A stretch of 64,000 nt of DNA, taken from the NCBI GenBank assembly GCA_023460395.1, contig JAEWQB010000014.1, positions 62,001 to 126,000 on the forward strand, given 5' to 3'. The DNA comes from Pseudomonadota bacterium (lineage in GTDB: Bacteria; Desulfobacterota; Desulfovibrionia; Desulfovibrionales; Desulfovibrionaceae). A program made the translations under genes and the position numbers. Below are positions 43,783-52,564 of this stretch, piece by piece; within the stretch, counting starts at the first letter, position 1; each line of letters starts with the position of its first letter. The notes under the pieces were generated by a model. That model was not told where the DNA came from and searched no databases. It saw only the letters and a program-made list of their open reading frames with translations.

Positions 43783-44448
43783 ATGAAGGCACTGGGACTC
43801 ATTGAAACGCGGGGACTTCTTTCCGCAGTGGACGCGGCGGACGCCATGCTTAAGGCGGCGGATGTTCGTTTGCTGGAAGAAAACTACGTGGGTGGGGGCT
43901 TAGTCACCGTGACCGTGACCGGAGAAGTCGCCGCCGTACAGGCCGCCGTGGCAGCCGCAGTTTCTTCTGTGGCCCGAATCGCAGGGGCGACGTTGGTTTC
44001 TGCGCATGTGATAGCGCGCCCGGACGTGGAAGTGGGGAAAATTCTGGCTCTAGAGCCGCGTTTGGCTTCAGGTGTGGATGAACCCATGTGTTGCTGCGAG
44101 GCCACCGTAACCGCTTCTTCCGCTAACCGGACGGCGGATTTGGCTTCCCCGGATTCCCCCGTGGATTTGCGGGAGATTGAAGAAACGACCACAGATGCCC
44201 CGGTTCGTGCTGCCCCGGTCAGCGCGGAACGCCATGCCAAGCCTGCCGGGCTTGCCAAAGGCAGGGCATCAGGAACGGGACAGGGACGGTATAACCTTGC
44301 CCAACTGAAAACGATGAACGTGAACAAATTGCGCCCAATTGCCCGTGCAATGCCCGGCCTTTCCCTTAGCGGTGAAGAGGTGAAGACCGCGAGGAAAAAA
44401 GACCTGCTGGATGCAATCATACATGTCTACAGGCAGATAGAGGAGTAG
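43783..44448 (+). CDS. BMC-H shell protein with C-terminal Rho-N/SAP-like extension (PduK-like)
   Basis: Residues 1-90 of the 221-residue product form a canonical BMC domain (MKALGLIETRGLLSAVDAADAML). A low-complexity linker follows with CCC at about 105. The last 50 residues (YNLAQLKTMNVNKLRPIARA then KKDLLDAIIHVYRQIEE) resemble the helix-extended-loop-helix of Rho N-terminal/SAP domains. PduK-type proteins have such tails. The extension may bind cargo, nucleic acid or a cluster. The gene is 4 bp before the aldehyde dehydrogenase gene. Confidence 0.87.
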   Translation: MKALGLIETRGLLSAVDAADAMLKAADVRLLEENYVGGGLVTVTVTGEVAAVQAAVAAAVSSVARIAGATLVSAHVIARPDVEVGKILALEPRLASGVDEPMCCCEATVTASSANRTADLASPDSPVDLREIEETTTDAPVRAAPVSAERHAKPAGLAKGRASGTGQGRYNLAQLKTMNVNKLRPIARAMPGLSLSGEEVKTARKKDLLDAIIHVYRQIEE

Positions 44449-44452
44449 TTCC

Positions 44453-45895
44453 ATGGTAGATAAGGATTTACTGTCCATTCAGGAAGCCAGAGCCTTGGTG
44501 CGCGCCGCGCGTAAAGCGCAGGCCGAATATGCTCTGCTGGATCAGGCGAAAGTGGACGCGTTGGTAAAAGCCATCGCCGATACAGCGGCGGCCCATGCGG
44601 AAACACTTGCGGCTATGGCGGTGGAGGAAACCGGATTCGGCAAGGTGCAGGACAAGAAAACTAAAAACCTGCTAGCCAGTGAAAAACTCTACGCCGCCAT
44701 AAAAGAAATGAAGACTATTGGCGTGGTTCTGGACGACCCCGTGCGGAAGCTGGTGGAAATTGCCGTGCCCATGGGAGTTATCGCGGGGATTGTCCCTTCC
44801 ACTAACCCCACCTCAACCACCATCTACAAATCCATGATCGCGCTGAAAGCGGGGAACGCCATTGTTTTTACTCCCCATCCCAGCGCCAAGAACTGCATTG
44901 CCAAAACCGTGGAGATGATTCGCGGGGTATTGCATGACTGCGGCGTGTGTGAGGATTTGGTCAGCGTCATGAGCGTGCCCACTCTTGAAGGAAGCGGCGA
45001 ACTGATGCGTCAGGTTGATCTTATTTTGGCTACCGGCGGCCCCGGCATGGTCAAAGCCGCATATAGCTCTGGAACCCCAGCACTGGGAGTGGGAGCGGGT
45101 AATGTTCCCGCGTATATTGAACGCAGCGCGAATATTGAGGATGCCGTTACCAAAATCCTTGCCAGCAAAACCTTTGATAACGGCACGGTATGTGCCTCTG
45201 AGCAATCCATCGTGACGGATGCGGTTGTCGCAGATAAAGTAAAAGCCACGCTTATCGCACAGGGCGGCTACTTCCTTGAAGGCGAAAAGCTGGAAAAGGT
45301 GAAACGTGTCATGGAACGCGGCAACGGTTCCATGAATCCGGGTATTGTGGGCCGCGATGCTATTACCATTGCCAAACTCGCGGGCATTGATGTGCCTGTC
45401 GGCACACGTCTGCTGGTTTCCGACGAAAAAGGAGTGGGACCACGGTTCCCGTTTTCCAAGGAAAAGCTCACTGCGCTTCTGGGGTTTTACGTTGTCGAAG
45501 ACTGGAAGGAAGCCTGCGAACTGTGCCACGCGCTGCTCAAAAACGGTGGCATAGGTCATTCCCTTGCCATCCACTCCCATAACGAAGCGGTAATTCGTGA
45601 GTTTGGCCTGAAAAAACCCGTCTCCCGCTTGTTGGTAAACACCCCGTCCACCCATGGTGCTGTGGGACTTTCCACTAGTCTGTTCCCCTCATTCACCCTT
45701 GGCTGCGGCGCCGTGGGCGGCAGTTCCACTTCGGACAACGTAACTCCCATGAACCTGCTGAATATCCGGCGTGTCGCGTATGACTTGGGCGGCTCTGCCT
45801 GCTGCCAGCAACCGGAGGCTGCCAAGGCCGACGAAGGGCTAGACATCAAGGCCATCACCGCCATGATCGTTGAACAACTGAAACAAATGGCCTGA
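44453..45895 (+). CDS. CoA-acylating acetaldehyde dehydrogenase of the microcompartment
   Basis: A 480-residue EutE/PduP-type enzyme with the catalytic C247 in DNGTVCASEQS and an intact GVGAGNVPAYIERSAN nucleotide loop. It converts acetaldehyde from CutC to acetyl-CoA with NAD+. The last 20 residues (DIKAITAMIVEQLKQM) form a likely encapsulation peptide. It is the active counterpart of the paralogue upstream of cutC, and probably equals CutF in the published cut nomenclature, although I did not verify this. Confidence 0.92.
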   Translation: MVDKDLLSIQEARALVRAARKAQAEYALLDQAKVDALVKAIADTAAAHAETLAAMAVEETGFGKVQDKKTKNLLASEKLYAAIKEMKTIGVVLDDPVRKLVEIAVPMGVIAGIVPSTNPTSTTIYKSMIALKAGNAIVFTPHPSAKNCIAKTVEMIRGVLHDCGVCEDLVSVMSVPTLEGSGELMRQVDLILATGGPGMVKAAYSSGTPALGVGAGNVPAYIERSANIEDAVTKILASKTFDNGTVCASEQSIVTDAVVADKVKATLIAQGGYFLEGEKLEKVKRVMERGNGSMNPGIVGRDAITIAKLAGIDVPVGTRLLVSDEKGVGPRFPFSKEKLTALLGFYVVEDWKEACELCHALLKNGGIGHSLAIHSHNEAVIREFGLKKPVSRLLVNTPSTHGAVGLSTSLFPSFTLGCGAVGGSSTSDNVTPMNLLNIRRVAYDLGGSACCQQPEAAKADEGLDIKAITAMIVEQLKQMA

Positions 45896-46070
45896 TCCGC
45901 TTCCCGGTGACGGGAGCGAACCGGGCCTGATCTGGTGACACGGCCAGCTATGGTTTGGCTGAATGGATACTGACCCTTCCGACATGCACGCAATGGTGGC
46001 GCGGTAGCCGGGCAGAGGGGAAAGAGCCGCCGATAACCGTATAACAACTTTAGTATGTAAGGAGATTCCT

Positions 46071-46352
46071 ATGTCTTCCACTAACGCACTGGGCATGATT
46101 GAAACCAAAGGTCTTGTAGGCGCCATTGAAGCCGCTGACGCCATGGTTAAAGCCGCAAACGTAACGCTTATCGGGCGCACACAGGTTGGTGGCGGTTTAG
46201 TCACTGTTATGGTCCGTGGCGACGTGGGCGCTGTTAAGGCCGCTACCGATGCGGGGGCAGCCGCAGCCAAGCATGTGGGTGAATTGGTTAGTGTTCACGT
46301 TATCCCCCGTCCCCATGGTGAGGTGGAGCTTATTCTTCCCAAGGTGGGCTAA
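46071..46352 (+). CDS. BMC-H hexameric shell protein (PduA/EutM type)
   Basis: A 93-residue single BMC domain ([24 protein letters not shown]) with the conserved [16 protein letters not shown] segment. It should be a main facet tile. AAGGAGATTCCT precedes the ATG. It is nearly identical to the BMC-H encoded at 49996-50274, so the locus has two copies of the facet tile. Confidence 0.95.
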   Translation: MSSTNALGMIETKGLVGAIEAADAMVKAANVTLIGRTQVGGGLVTVMVRGDVGAVKAATDAGAAAAKHVGELVSVHVIPRPHGEVELILPKVG

Positions 46353-46424
46353 CGCTTCATGCGGGCGAGGACGGTCCGCCGGAAGCTCCGGGCAGATACG
46401 GAGCGACTGTGTTTTGTGGTGGCA

Positions 46425-46456
46425 TATATGGAGGAGGGGCTTCCCTCCTCCATATA
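46425..46456 (+). terminator. 14-bp perfect hairpin after the BMC-H gene
   Basis: TATATGGAGGAGGG pairs with its complement around GCTT. No U tract follows, so it probably protects or attenuates the upstream shell-protein mRNA inside the operon. It encloses a GGAGGAGG Shine-Dalgarno-like run. Confidence 0.6.
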
Positions 46457-46579
46457 CCGGCACGCAACCGCGTTGGGGAAATGCTAACGATGCTCGCGCC
46501 GTGTTAGGTGGTTGCCATCATATACTGTGATGGGATGGTCTTGGTGTACATGGAGAAAAAAGGGTGAATGGGAGCGCAT

Positions 46580-47332
46580 ATGGATGAGGGAGCCATCAGG
46601 AATATTGTGGAAGGCGTGCTGAAAAGCGTTCTGCCACAACTGGAAATGATGTCCGCCAGCTCGGCGGAAGCGGGCAAGGCCCAACCACACGGATCATGCG
46701 GAACACGAGCGGAGATTCCCGCCGGTGCGAACGCGGACGGACCCATTCCTGTGGAACTTTCCGGGCGTCATGTCCATTTGAGCGAAAAGGACGCGGTGGC
46801 GTTGTTTGGCGCTTCGCTGACCCATGCGCGTGATCTTTCCCAGCCCGGCCAGTTCCTTGCCAAAGAGCGAGTGCGTCTCATTGGTCCCAAAGGCGTTATT
46901 GACAATGTGGCGGTGCTGGGACCGGTGCGCAGCGCGTCGCAGGTGGAAATTTCTAAGACTGACGCCCGTATTTTGGGTACGGACGCCCTCGTGCGCCAGT
47001 CTGGTGACACGGACGGTACTCCGGGAATTATTCTCGCCTCTCAGACGGGCATAGTGGGATTGGAAGAAGGGCTTATTGTGGCCTCCCGCCACATTCACAT
47101 GTCGCCGGAGGACGCGATGCGGTTTCGCGTGGCTGATAATGATCTGGTTAGCGTGCGCATTGATGGCGACCGCCCGGTTATTCTTGAGGATGTGCTGGTA
47201 CGCGTGCACGGGCAATTCCGGTTAGCCATGCATATTGATCCTGACGAGGGAAACAGTTCGGGATGGAATTCCTCTGTTACCGGAACTATCGTGTGCCGCA
47301 AGCATGGGGTCGATCATGGACGCGGTCATTAA
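46580..47332 (+). CDS. pduL: Phosphotransacylase PduL-type
   Basis: The 250-residue protein has two PduL domains with metal-binding His motifs VELSGRHVHLSEKD and VASRHIHMSPEDA. It turns acetyl-CoA into acetyl-phosphate inside the compartment and recycles CoA. The N-terminal DEGAIRNIVEGVLKSVLPQL is an encapsulation helix. The start at 46580 has GGGAG five bases upstream; an ATG four codons earlier is possible. Confidence 0.94.
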   Translation: MDEGAIRNIVEGVLKSVLPQLEMMSASSAEAGKAQPHGSCGTRAEIPAGANADGPIPVELSGRHVHLSEKDAVALFGASLTHARDLSQPGQFLAKERVRLIGPKGVIDNVAVLGPVRSASQVEISKTDARILGTDALVRQSGDTDGTPGIILASQTGIVGLEEGLIVASRHIHMSPEDAMRFRVADNDLVSVRIDGDRPVILEDVLVRVHGQFRLAMHIDPDEGNSSGWNSSVTGTIVCRKHGVDHGRGH

Positions 47333-48143
47333 TAGTAAAATAACCGCGGTTGAACGCTGTCTTACAGACACTGTTCTCGTGGGGAAGGATGAAGTCCTTC
47401 ATGTAGGTGTGGATCTTGGCACCGCGTATATTGTTGTGGTGGTTCTGAATAGCGTTAAAGAGCCGGTAGCCTGCGCCATGGAATTCACCAGAGTCATTAA
47501 AGATGGACTTGTGGTAGATTTCATAGGAGCGACGCGTGTGGTCCGCGCTCTGGTGCAGCAGTTGGAAGCGCGGCTGGGGCGTAAGCTTGTGCATGCCGCC
47601 ATAGCCGTGCCGCCCGGAACCGGCGTGAAGGATTGCGCCACGCACCGCCACGTGGTGGAAGGCGCGGGGCTGGAGGTAACAACCGTGCTGGATGAACCCA
47701 CCGCAGCCAACGCCGTGCTTGGGGTCGCCAATGGTGCCATTGTGGACATCGGCGGCGGCACCACGGGGCTTTCCGTTTTTAAGGACGGCAAGGTTGTTTA
47801 CGTGGCGGACGAAGCCACGGGGGGAACGCATGTCAGTCTGGTTCTCTCCGGGAGCTACGGCATTTCGTTTGACGAGGCAGAAGCGCTGAAAAAGCAACCG
47901 GGGCGGCAGAACGAGGTTCTCGCTGTGGTGCGGCCCGTTATTCAAAAAATGGCCACCATCATTGCCAAGCATGTGCGGGGATATGATGTGCCTGTCATCT
48001 ATCTTGTGGGCGGTACCTGCTGCTTGCCGGAAATGGAAGCTATCATTGCCGCGGATACCGGAAAGCCCGTGCGTAAGCCTGCGAACCCGCTACTGGTGAC
48101 CCCCTTGGGTATAGCTCTGAACTGTCACACGGGGGAGGCGTAA
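47316..48143 (+). CDS. eutJ: EutJ-like Hsp70-fold protein
   Basis: A 275-residue actin/Hsp70-fold protein with GVDLGTAYIVVVV and IVDIGGGTTGLSVF as phosphate-binding loops, close to EutJ of ethanolamine microcompartments. The start at 47316 has GGGG in the right place and overlaps the end of pduL; 47304 is an alternative. It probably acts as a chaperone or reactivase for the core. The next gene begins on its last base. Confidence 0.88.
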   Translation: MDAVINSKITAVERCLTDTVLVGKDEVLHVGVDLGTAYIVVVVLNSVKEPVACAMEFTRVIKDGLVVDFIGATRVVRALVQQLEARLGRKLVHAAIAVPPGTGVKDCATHRHVVEGAGLEVTTVLDEPTAANAVLGVANGAIVDIGGGTTGLSVFKDGKVVYVADEATGGTHVSLVLSGSYGISFDEAEALKKQPGRQNEVLAVVRPVIQKMATIIAKHVRGYDVPVIYLVGGTCCLPEMEAIIAADTGKPVRKPANPLLVTPLGIALNCHTGEA

Positions 48144-48787
48144 TGAATTTGCCCGGAGACATTCAAAAACTAGCGGTTAGCATAGCGCGGGAAGTGGCGC
48201 GACAGCTACAGGCGGAAGGTTCGGAGGCTGGAAAAATGGGCGTACCGTCCTCTGCGTCACCCAGACCGTGCGTTATGATTTTGGGTGCCCGTGATGCCAA
48301 GGTCGCGTCTGCCGTGCGGGCGCATTGCGATGAGGAAGTGGACTTTCTTTTTTTTATGGAACCTGCCGGGAACCGCACTCCATGTCGTTACATTCTGCCG
48401 CATCTGTGTCCTTCCGCCATGGCGGACCTCGCATTGGGCCGAGCTTCCGGTTCGCTGATGACAGAAGTGTTGCGTCTGATCCTCTCTGGAGTGCCGGTAG
48501 AAGTCTTGGAGTTTGGCTATAAAGCCTATGAGCAAACGGCATCCTGTTCCCTCTGGCATCTGTATCAGGGGTATGAAAAAACTCTGGTGGGATTCGGCGT
48601 TACAGAATTTCGGCGCAAACGGCCCGATGCCGTGCGGTTCCATGCGCGGCTGGTAACAGAAAGGGATGTGGCAGAGGCGCGGGAACGGGGGGCGCAGACG
48701 TTGATTGTTCCGGCTATGACAGTTGTGACCCCGCTTGCCAAGGAAGCGGCAGGTGCCTCGCATATCACCATTTGCAGAGAGACATAA
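48143..48787 (+). CDS. PduM-like microcompartment protein
   Basis: The 214-residue protein has an N-terminal amphipathic helix (IQKLAVSIAREVARQLQ) and a C-terminal motif (LVTERDVAEARERGAQTLIV then VVTPLAKEAA) that aligns with the end of Salmonella PduM. PduM is needed for normal compartment formation, but its mechanism is not known. The start overlaps the EutJ stop by one base. The central part has no other recognised motif. Confidence 0.75.
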   Translation: MNLPGDIQKLAVSIAREVARQLQAEGSEAGKMGVPSSASPRPCVMILGARDAKVASAVRAHCDEEVDFLFFMEPAGNRTPCRYILPHLCPSAMADLALGRASGSLMTEVLRLILSGVPVEVLEFGYKAYEQTASCSLWHLYQGYEKTLVGFGVTEFRRKRPDAVRFHARLVTERDVAEARERGAQTLIVPAMTVVTPLAKEAAGASHITICRET

Positions 48788-48799
48788 AGGAGCACGGGC

Positions 48800-49063
48800 A
48801 TGATACTCGGCAGAGTTGTGGGCAACGTGTGGGCCACCCGCAAAAAAGAAGAGTTGAGCGGCCTCAAATTACTGATCGTGCAGCGGTTAGACGCTCTGAG
48901 CGGCGATCCGCTTGAGAACTTTGTGGCGGTGGACTGTGTGGGGGCCGGTGCCGGTGAAAAGGTTTTGGTGGCCTTTGGCAGTTCCGCGCGGAAGGCTCTC
49001 GACGTCTCTGAATCTCCCGTGGATGCGTCAATTGTCGGCATCATCGATGAGGCGAAGGAGTAA
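48800..49063 (+). CDS. BMC-P pentameric vertex protein (EutN/CcmL/PduN family)
   Basis: An 87-residue protein beginning MILGRVVGNVWATRK with VAVDCVGAGAGEKVLVAFGSSAR, the hallmark of pentameric vertex proteins. It closes the shell corners. It is the only BMC-P in the window. Confidence 0.95.
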   Translation: MILGRVVGNVWATRKKEELSGLKLLIVQRLDALSGDPLENFVAVDCVGAGAGEKVLVAFGSSARKALDVSESPVDASIVGIIDEAKE

Positions 49064-49065
49064 CC

Positions 49066-49644
49066 GTGAAAACCGTGGATACTCTGGGGGTGGTGGAAAG
49101 CCGGAGCATAGCTGCCGGGGTCGCACTGGCGGACGTCATGGTCAAAGTTGCGCAGGTGGAACTGGCGCGGGCTGCCACCATCTGTTCCGGGCGGTACCTC
49201 ATTTTTGTGACGGGAGATAGACAGGCCGTGGAAACGGCGGTGGAAACAGCCCGGCAATCCGGTCGAGTTCTTTCCGGGAGTTTTGTAATTTCCAATATTT
49301 CTCAGGTCGTACTTGGGGCGTTGCGCAGGAGTGCGCCTGCGGAAGGTCCGGCTCTGGGTATCATAGAATGCCGTACTGTTTCTTCGGGAATACTCGCCGC
49401 AGACCGTGCGGTGAAGCGTTCCGCAGTGCAGCTGGCCCGGCTGGTTGCGGGGCAGGGCATACACGGCAAATCCTATTTTGTGCTCAGTGGGGATGTGGCT
49501 TCCGTTGAGGAAGCTGCGGAAGCGGCACGAGACGTTCTTGGCCGACATCTTGTCGAGGCGGTGGTGATTCCCCGTCCCGCCGCCTCGGTAATCAACGCTT
49601 TGACAGGCAGCGCGCGAGGTATTCATGAAGAAGCAACTCATTGA
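49066..49644 (+). CDS. PduT-type tandem BMC shell protein (paralogue 1)
   Basis: The 192-residue protein has two BMC domains in normal order, as in PduT. C40 in ATICSGRYLIF occupies the place of the PduT Cys38 that ligates a [4Fe-4S] cluster at the trimer pore. The GTG start lies 3 bp after the vertex gene. It could pass electrons across the shell. A second PduT-type gene ends the locus. Confidence 0.87.
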   Translation: MKTVDTLGVVESRSIAAGVALADVMVKVAQVELARAATICSGRYLIFVTGDRQAVETAVETARQSGRVLSGSFVISNISQVVLGALRRSAPAEGPALGIIECRTVSSGILAADRAVKRSAVQLARLVAGQGIHGKSYFVLSGDVASVEEAAEAARDVLGRHLVEAVVIPRPAASVINALTGSARGIHEEATH

Positions 49645-49936
49645 GAAAGACGGAATAGACGCCCGCATTTGCAAGGAAACAGGTTCTATCCACGTTGATG
49701 GATCAATACTTTTTACGCCCGGGGCGCGGGACGAGCTACGCAGAAGGGGCATTCCGATTGTTAATAGTCCCGCTCCCGGTGCTTCGCGGGCATGTGCGGA
49801 ACATGCGAGTGCGGACGTAGAGGCGTTGCTCTTGGGAGTGGCTGCCATTGCAAAAAAAAATTTCGGGGTGGATGACCCGGAGGCACTGAAAACCATCAGT
49901 TGCTCCGTGGTCAACGCACTGTGCGGGAAAGAATAG
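49625..49936 (+). CDS. small microcompartment-associated protein, function unknown
   Basis: This 103-residue protein overlaps the previous gene by 20 bp. It has an N-terminal segment ILFTPGARDELRRRGIPIV like those found in EutT/PduM-type proteins, and a C-terminal helix LKTISCSVVNALCG that may be an encapsulation peptide. No catalytic motif is seen. Confidence 0.65.
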   Translation: MKKQLIEKDGIDARICKETGSIHVDGSILFTPGARDELRRRGIPIVNSPAPGASRACAEHASADVEALLLGVAAIAKKNFGVDDPEALKTISCSVVNALCGKE

Positions 49937-49995
49937 GCTGTGTGCGTTTCGTCAGCAGACTGATGTGAAATGCCACGATATACAAGGAGAAGAGC

Positions 49996-50274
49996 ATGAT
50001 GAAAGCGTTGGGTATGGTTGAAACGAAAGGGTTGGTTGGCGCTGTGGAAGCTGCGGACGCCATGGTCAAGGCCGCTAACGTGACGCTGGTGGGACGTGAG
50101 CAGGTAGGGGGTGGATTAGTCACTGTTTTGGTGCGTGGTGACGTGGGCGCTGTTAAAGCCGCCACCGACGCCGGAGCCGCCGCAGCCAATCGCGTGGGAG
50201 AACTACTGAGCGTGCATGTTATCCCCCGTCCGCATGAAGAAGTGGAAATGCTGTTGCCCAAATGTGGCGCGTAG
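49996..50274 (+). CDS. BMC-H hexameric shell protein, second copy
   Basis: A 92-residue BMC-H protein differing from the first mainly in conservative residues ([10 protein letters not shown] versus [10 protein letters not shown]). It ends PKCGA, with a C-terminal Cys not found in the first copy. AAGGAG is six bases before the ATG. It adds to facet tile supply or variety. Confidence 0.95.
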   Translation: MMKALGMVETKGLVGAVEAADAMVKAANVTLVGREQVGGGLVTVLVRGDVGAVKAATDAGAAAANRVGELLSVHVIPRPHEEVEMLLPKCGA

Positions 50275-50460
50275 CTTTCGGTATCAGCGTACTGTCAGAG
50301 GGGGCACTTGGTGCATTCCCCGTGTTTCCAATCTCATGGAATAACGCACGTGAAGGGGCCTTCTTCCGGTAAGATGCGCAGCCGCCTTTCGGGGTTGGCT
50401 ATAGTGCATAGCGTTTGGGCAGGGCAGTAATCAGAGGCCGCAAGGGCACGAAAGGGTGAT

Positions 50461-51789
50461 GTGGTGGAAGAACGCATTATTGAATGTATACGGAAAGCTG
50501 GGGTGGTGGGTGCCGGAGGTGCCGGACTTCCCACGCATGTGAAAGCAGCCGCCACGGTGGATGCGGTTTTGGTGAACGGGGCTTCATGCGAGCCGTTGCT
50601 CATGAGTGATCCGTACCTTTTGGAAGCCGAAATTGAAATGGTTATCCGGGGGCTTATGGTGATGATGGAGTGCACGCATGCCGCACGCGGAATCATTTGC
50701 CTTAAGGGTAAACATGGCAAGGCAATGAGCGCGGTGCGGGCGGCTGTAGCCCGTCATACCGGGGCCGGATTGTCTGTTTTTGAATTGGAAGATTTTTATC
50801 CGGCGGGCGACGAGCATGTGCTGGTGCACGAAGTGCTGGGAAAAACCGTTCCCGAACGGGGTATTCCCCTGCAAATAGGGGCGGTGGTGAGCAATGTGGA
50901 GTCGCTCTTCAACATCGCGTTGGCCATGGATGGTGTTCCGGTAACACACCGCTATCTCACTGTGGCGGGCGAAGTGGTACATCCCATGGTGGTTAAGGTT
51001 CCGGTGGGCACGTTGGTTTCTGACGTGCTGGCTTTCGCGGGTGGGCCAACTCTCTCTGAATTCCGGGTAGTGGACGGTGGTCCCATGATGGGGCGTGTTC
51101 TGCCGGACGTATATCAGTCCGTGACGAAGACCACGAGCGGCCTGCTGGTGCTGCCGCCTGATCATACTGTTGTCTCCGGCAAGAGTATGGACCCGGAGCG
51201 GGTATACCGCATTACTAATTCCGTGTGTTGCCAGTGCACCCGGTGTACCGACCTGTGCCCGCGTAATCTGCTGGGCCATTCGTTACATCCCCACAAACTC
51301 ATGCGCATTCCAGCATCTCTGATTGCGTCCAGCCCGTCCGCGCGTGAGGCGTTATTATGTTCCGAGTGTGGCATCTGCGAGAAGTTCGCATGCCCTATGA
51401 TGGTTTCTCCCCGCGAGGTTAACGCGCAAATTAAAAAGACGTTACTGCGCGAGGGGGTGAAGTGGGAATCTGACGGAAGCGAATGCGTGAGCAATCCTTT
51501 CCGGTCCGCTCGCAAGGTACCCACCTCCCGGCTCATCCAGCGGTTGGACTTGGAAAAATACGCCGTCCATGCGGAATACGCAGGCATCTTTACCCCCACA
51601 GAAGTGCATGTGCGCCTCGCCCAACACATCGGCGCTCCGGCCCGGTGTGTGGTTGCGGAGGGGGATCGGGTCAGGCGGGGCGACCTTATTGGTGAAATAC
51701 CGGACAAGGCCATGGGAGCCTCTGTGCATGCGAGCATTGTCGGCACGGTAACGGCCATTGACTCCGGCGTGGTAACCATCAGGGCCTAA
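50461..51789 (+). CDS. PduS-like flavin/Fe-S oxidoreductase (RnfC/Nqo1-related)
   Basis: The 442-residue protein begins with an Nqo1/RnfC-type Gly-rich loop (GVVGAGGAGLPTHVKA), then an SLBB domain, and two 4Fe-4S motifs: CCQCTRCTDLCPRN and CSECGICEKFACP. In Pdu compartments PduS pairs with PduT and reduces cobalamin; there is no B12 enzyme here, so it may reoxidise NADH and hand electrons to the PduT-type shell proteins. The GTG start at 50461 is inferred from the alignment with the family. Confidence 0.9.
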   Translation: MVEERIIECIRKAGVVGAGGAGLPTHVKAAATVDAVLVNGASCEPLLMSDPYLLEAEIEMVIRGLMVMMECTHAARGIICLKGKHGKAMSAVRAAVARHTGAGLSVFELEDFYPAGDEHVLVHEVLGKTVPERGIPLQIGAVVSNVESLFNIALAMDGVPVTHRYLTVAGEVVHPMVVKVPVGTLVSDVLAFAGGPTLSEFRVVDGGPMMGRVLPDVYQSVTKTTSGLLVLPPDHTVVSGKSMDPERVYRITNSVCCQCTRCTDLCPRNLLGHSLHPHKLMRIPASLIASSPSAREALLCSECGICEKFACPMMVSPREVNAQIKKTLLREGVKWESDGSECVSNPFRSARKVPTSRLIQRLDLEKYAVHAEYAGIFTPTEVHVRLAQHIGAPARCVVAEGDRVRRGDLIGEIPDKAMGASVHASIVGTVTAIDSGVVTIRA

Positions 51790-51821
51790 GGCTAGGCGTT
51801 ATCTGGAACTAAGGGAACAGT

Positions 51822-52373
51822 ATGCAGTTACGTACAATTGGTTGTGTGGAATTAAATAGTGTGGCTCTGGGCATGCAGGCGGCAGACGCCATGGTGAAGG
51901 CTGCGGAAGTTGAATTGGTGGTGGCGCGGCCTACCTGTCCGGGACGATATTTTGTCATTGTCACCGGAGACACAGGGGCTGTTACAAGCTCAGTGGAAGC
52001 GGGGCGGGGCGTGAGCGGAAGCATGCTTGTGGATTGGTTTACCATCCCCAGTGTGCACCCGGACGTTATTCCCGCCTTACATGGCACCACGTTGATTTCC
52101 CGGATAGACGCGTTGGGGATTATCGAAACCTGTACCGCCGCATCGTGCATTCTTGCGGCAGACGCCGCCGCGAAGTCGGGATTAGTTTCACTTATGGAAA
52201 TTCGCATCGCTGCCGGGCTGGCGGGCAAAGCGTTTGTTGTCATGACGGGCGATGTGGCTTCTGTGGAATCGTCGGTGCAGGCGGGCGTGGCTGGCGTGGG
52301 AGATTCCGGGCCTGTGCTCAGTCATGTGGTAATCCCTTCGCCCAGCGAGGGGTTGAAGGCGCAGCTACGCTAA
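51822..52373 (+). CDS. PduT-type tandem BMC shell protein (paralogue 2)
   Basis: The 183-residue protein has two BMC domains. C39 in RPTCPGRYF corresponds to the Fe-S ligand of PduT. It lies 32 bp after the PduS-like gene, the typical PduS/PduT partnership. It is the last gene of the locus before a strong terminator. Confidence 0.9.
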   Translation: MQLRTIGCVELNSVALGMQAADAMVKAAEVELVVARPTCPGRYFVIVTGDTGAVTSSVEAGRGVSGSMLVDWFTIPSVHPDVIPALHGTTLISRIDALGIIETCTAASCILAADAAAKSGLVSLMEIRIAAGLAGKAFVVMTGDVASVESSVQAGVAGVGDSGPVLSHVVIPSPSEGLKAQLR

Positions 52374-52419
52374 AACGGGAAGCGTTAGATTTAAGCGCGA
52401 ATGGGGTATAAAAAAGAGA

Positions 52420-52472
52420 AAAACAGCGGGCTAGTTCGCATGGTATTTGATGCGAAATAGCCCGCTGTTTTA
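52420..52472. terminator. strong bidirectional terminator after the cut locus
   Basis: AAAACAGCGGGCTA and TTCGCAT arms pair with ATGCGAA and TAGCCCGCTGTTTT, giving a long stem with A and U runs on both sides. It serves the cut operon and the tRNA-Leu gene. Confidence 0.9.
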
Positions 52473-52477
52473 TTTCA

Positions 52478-52564
52478 TGGTACCGAGGGCGAGACTCGAA
52501 CTCGCAAGGTGTTGCCACCGGCGGATTTTGAATCCGCTGCGTCTACCAATTCCACCACCCCGGC
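52478..52564 (-). tRNA. tRNA-Leu (CAA)
   Basis: The 87-nt minus-strand gene has acceptor arms GCCGGGG and CCTCGGT (two G-U pairs), a long variable arm (class II), T-loop GTTCGAGTC and encoded CCA. The anticodon loop TTCAAAA gives anticodon CAA. Its 3' end faces the cut locus. Confidence 0.95.

Noticed and set aside
48565..49914. 449-residue open frame on the minus strand
   Set aside because: It is antisense to the PduM-like, BMC-P, PduT-type and small-protein genes, all of which have clear homology.
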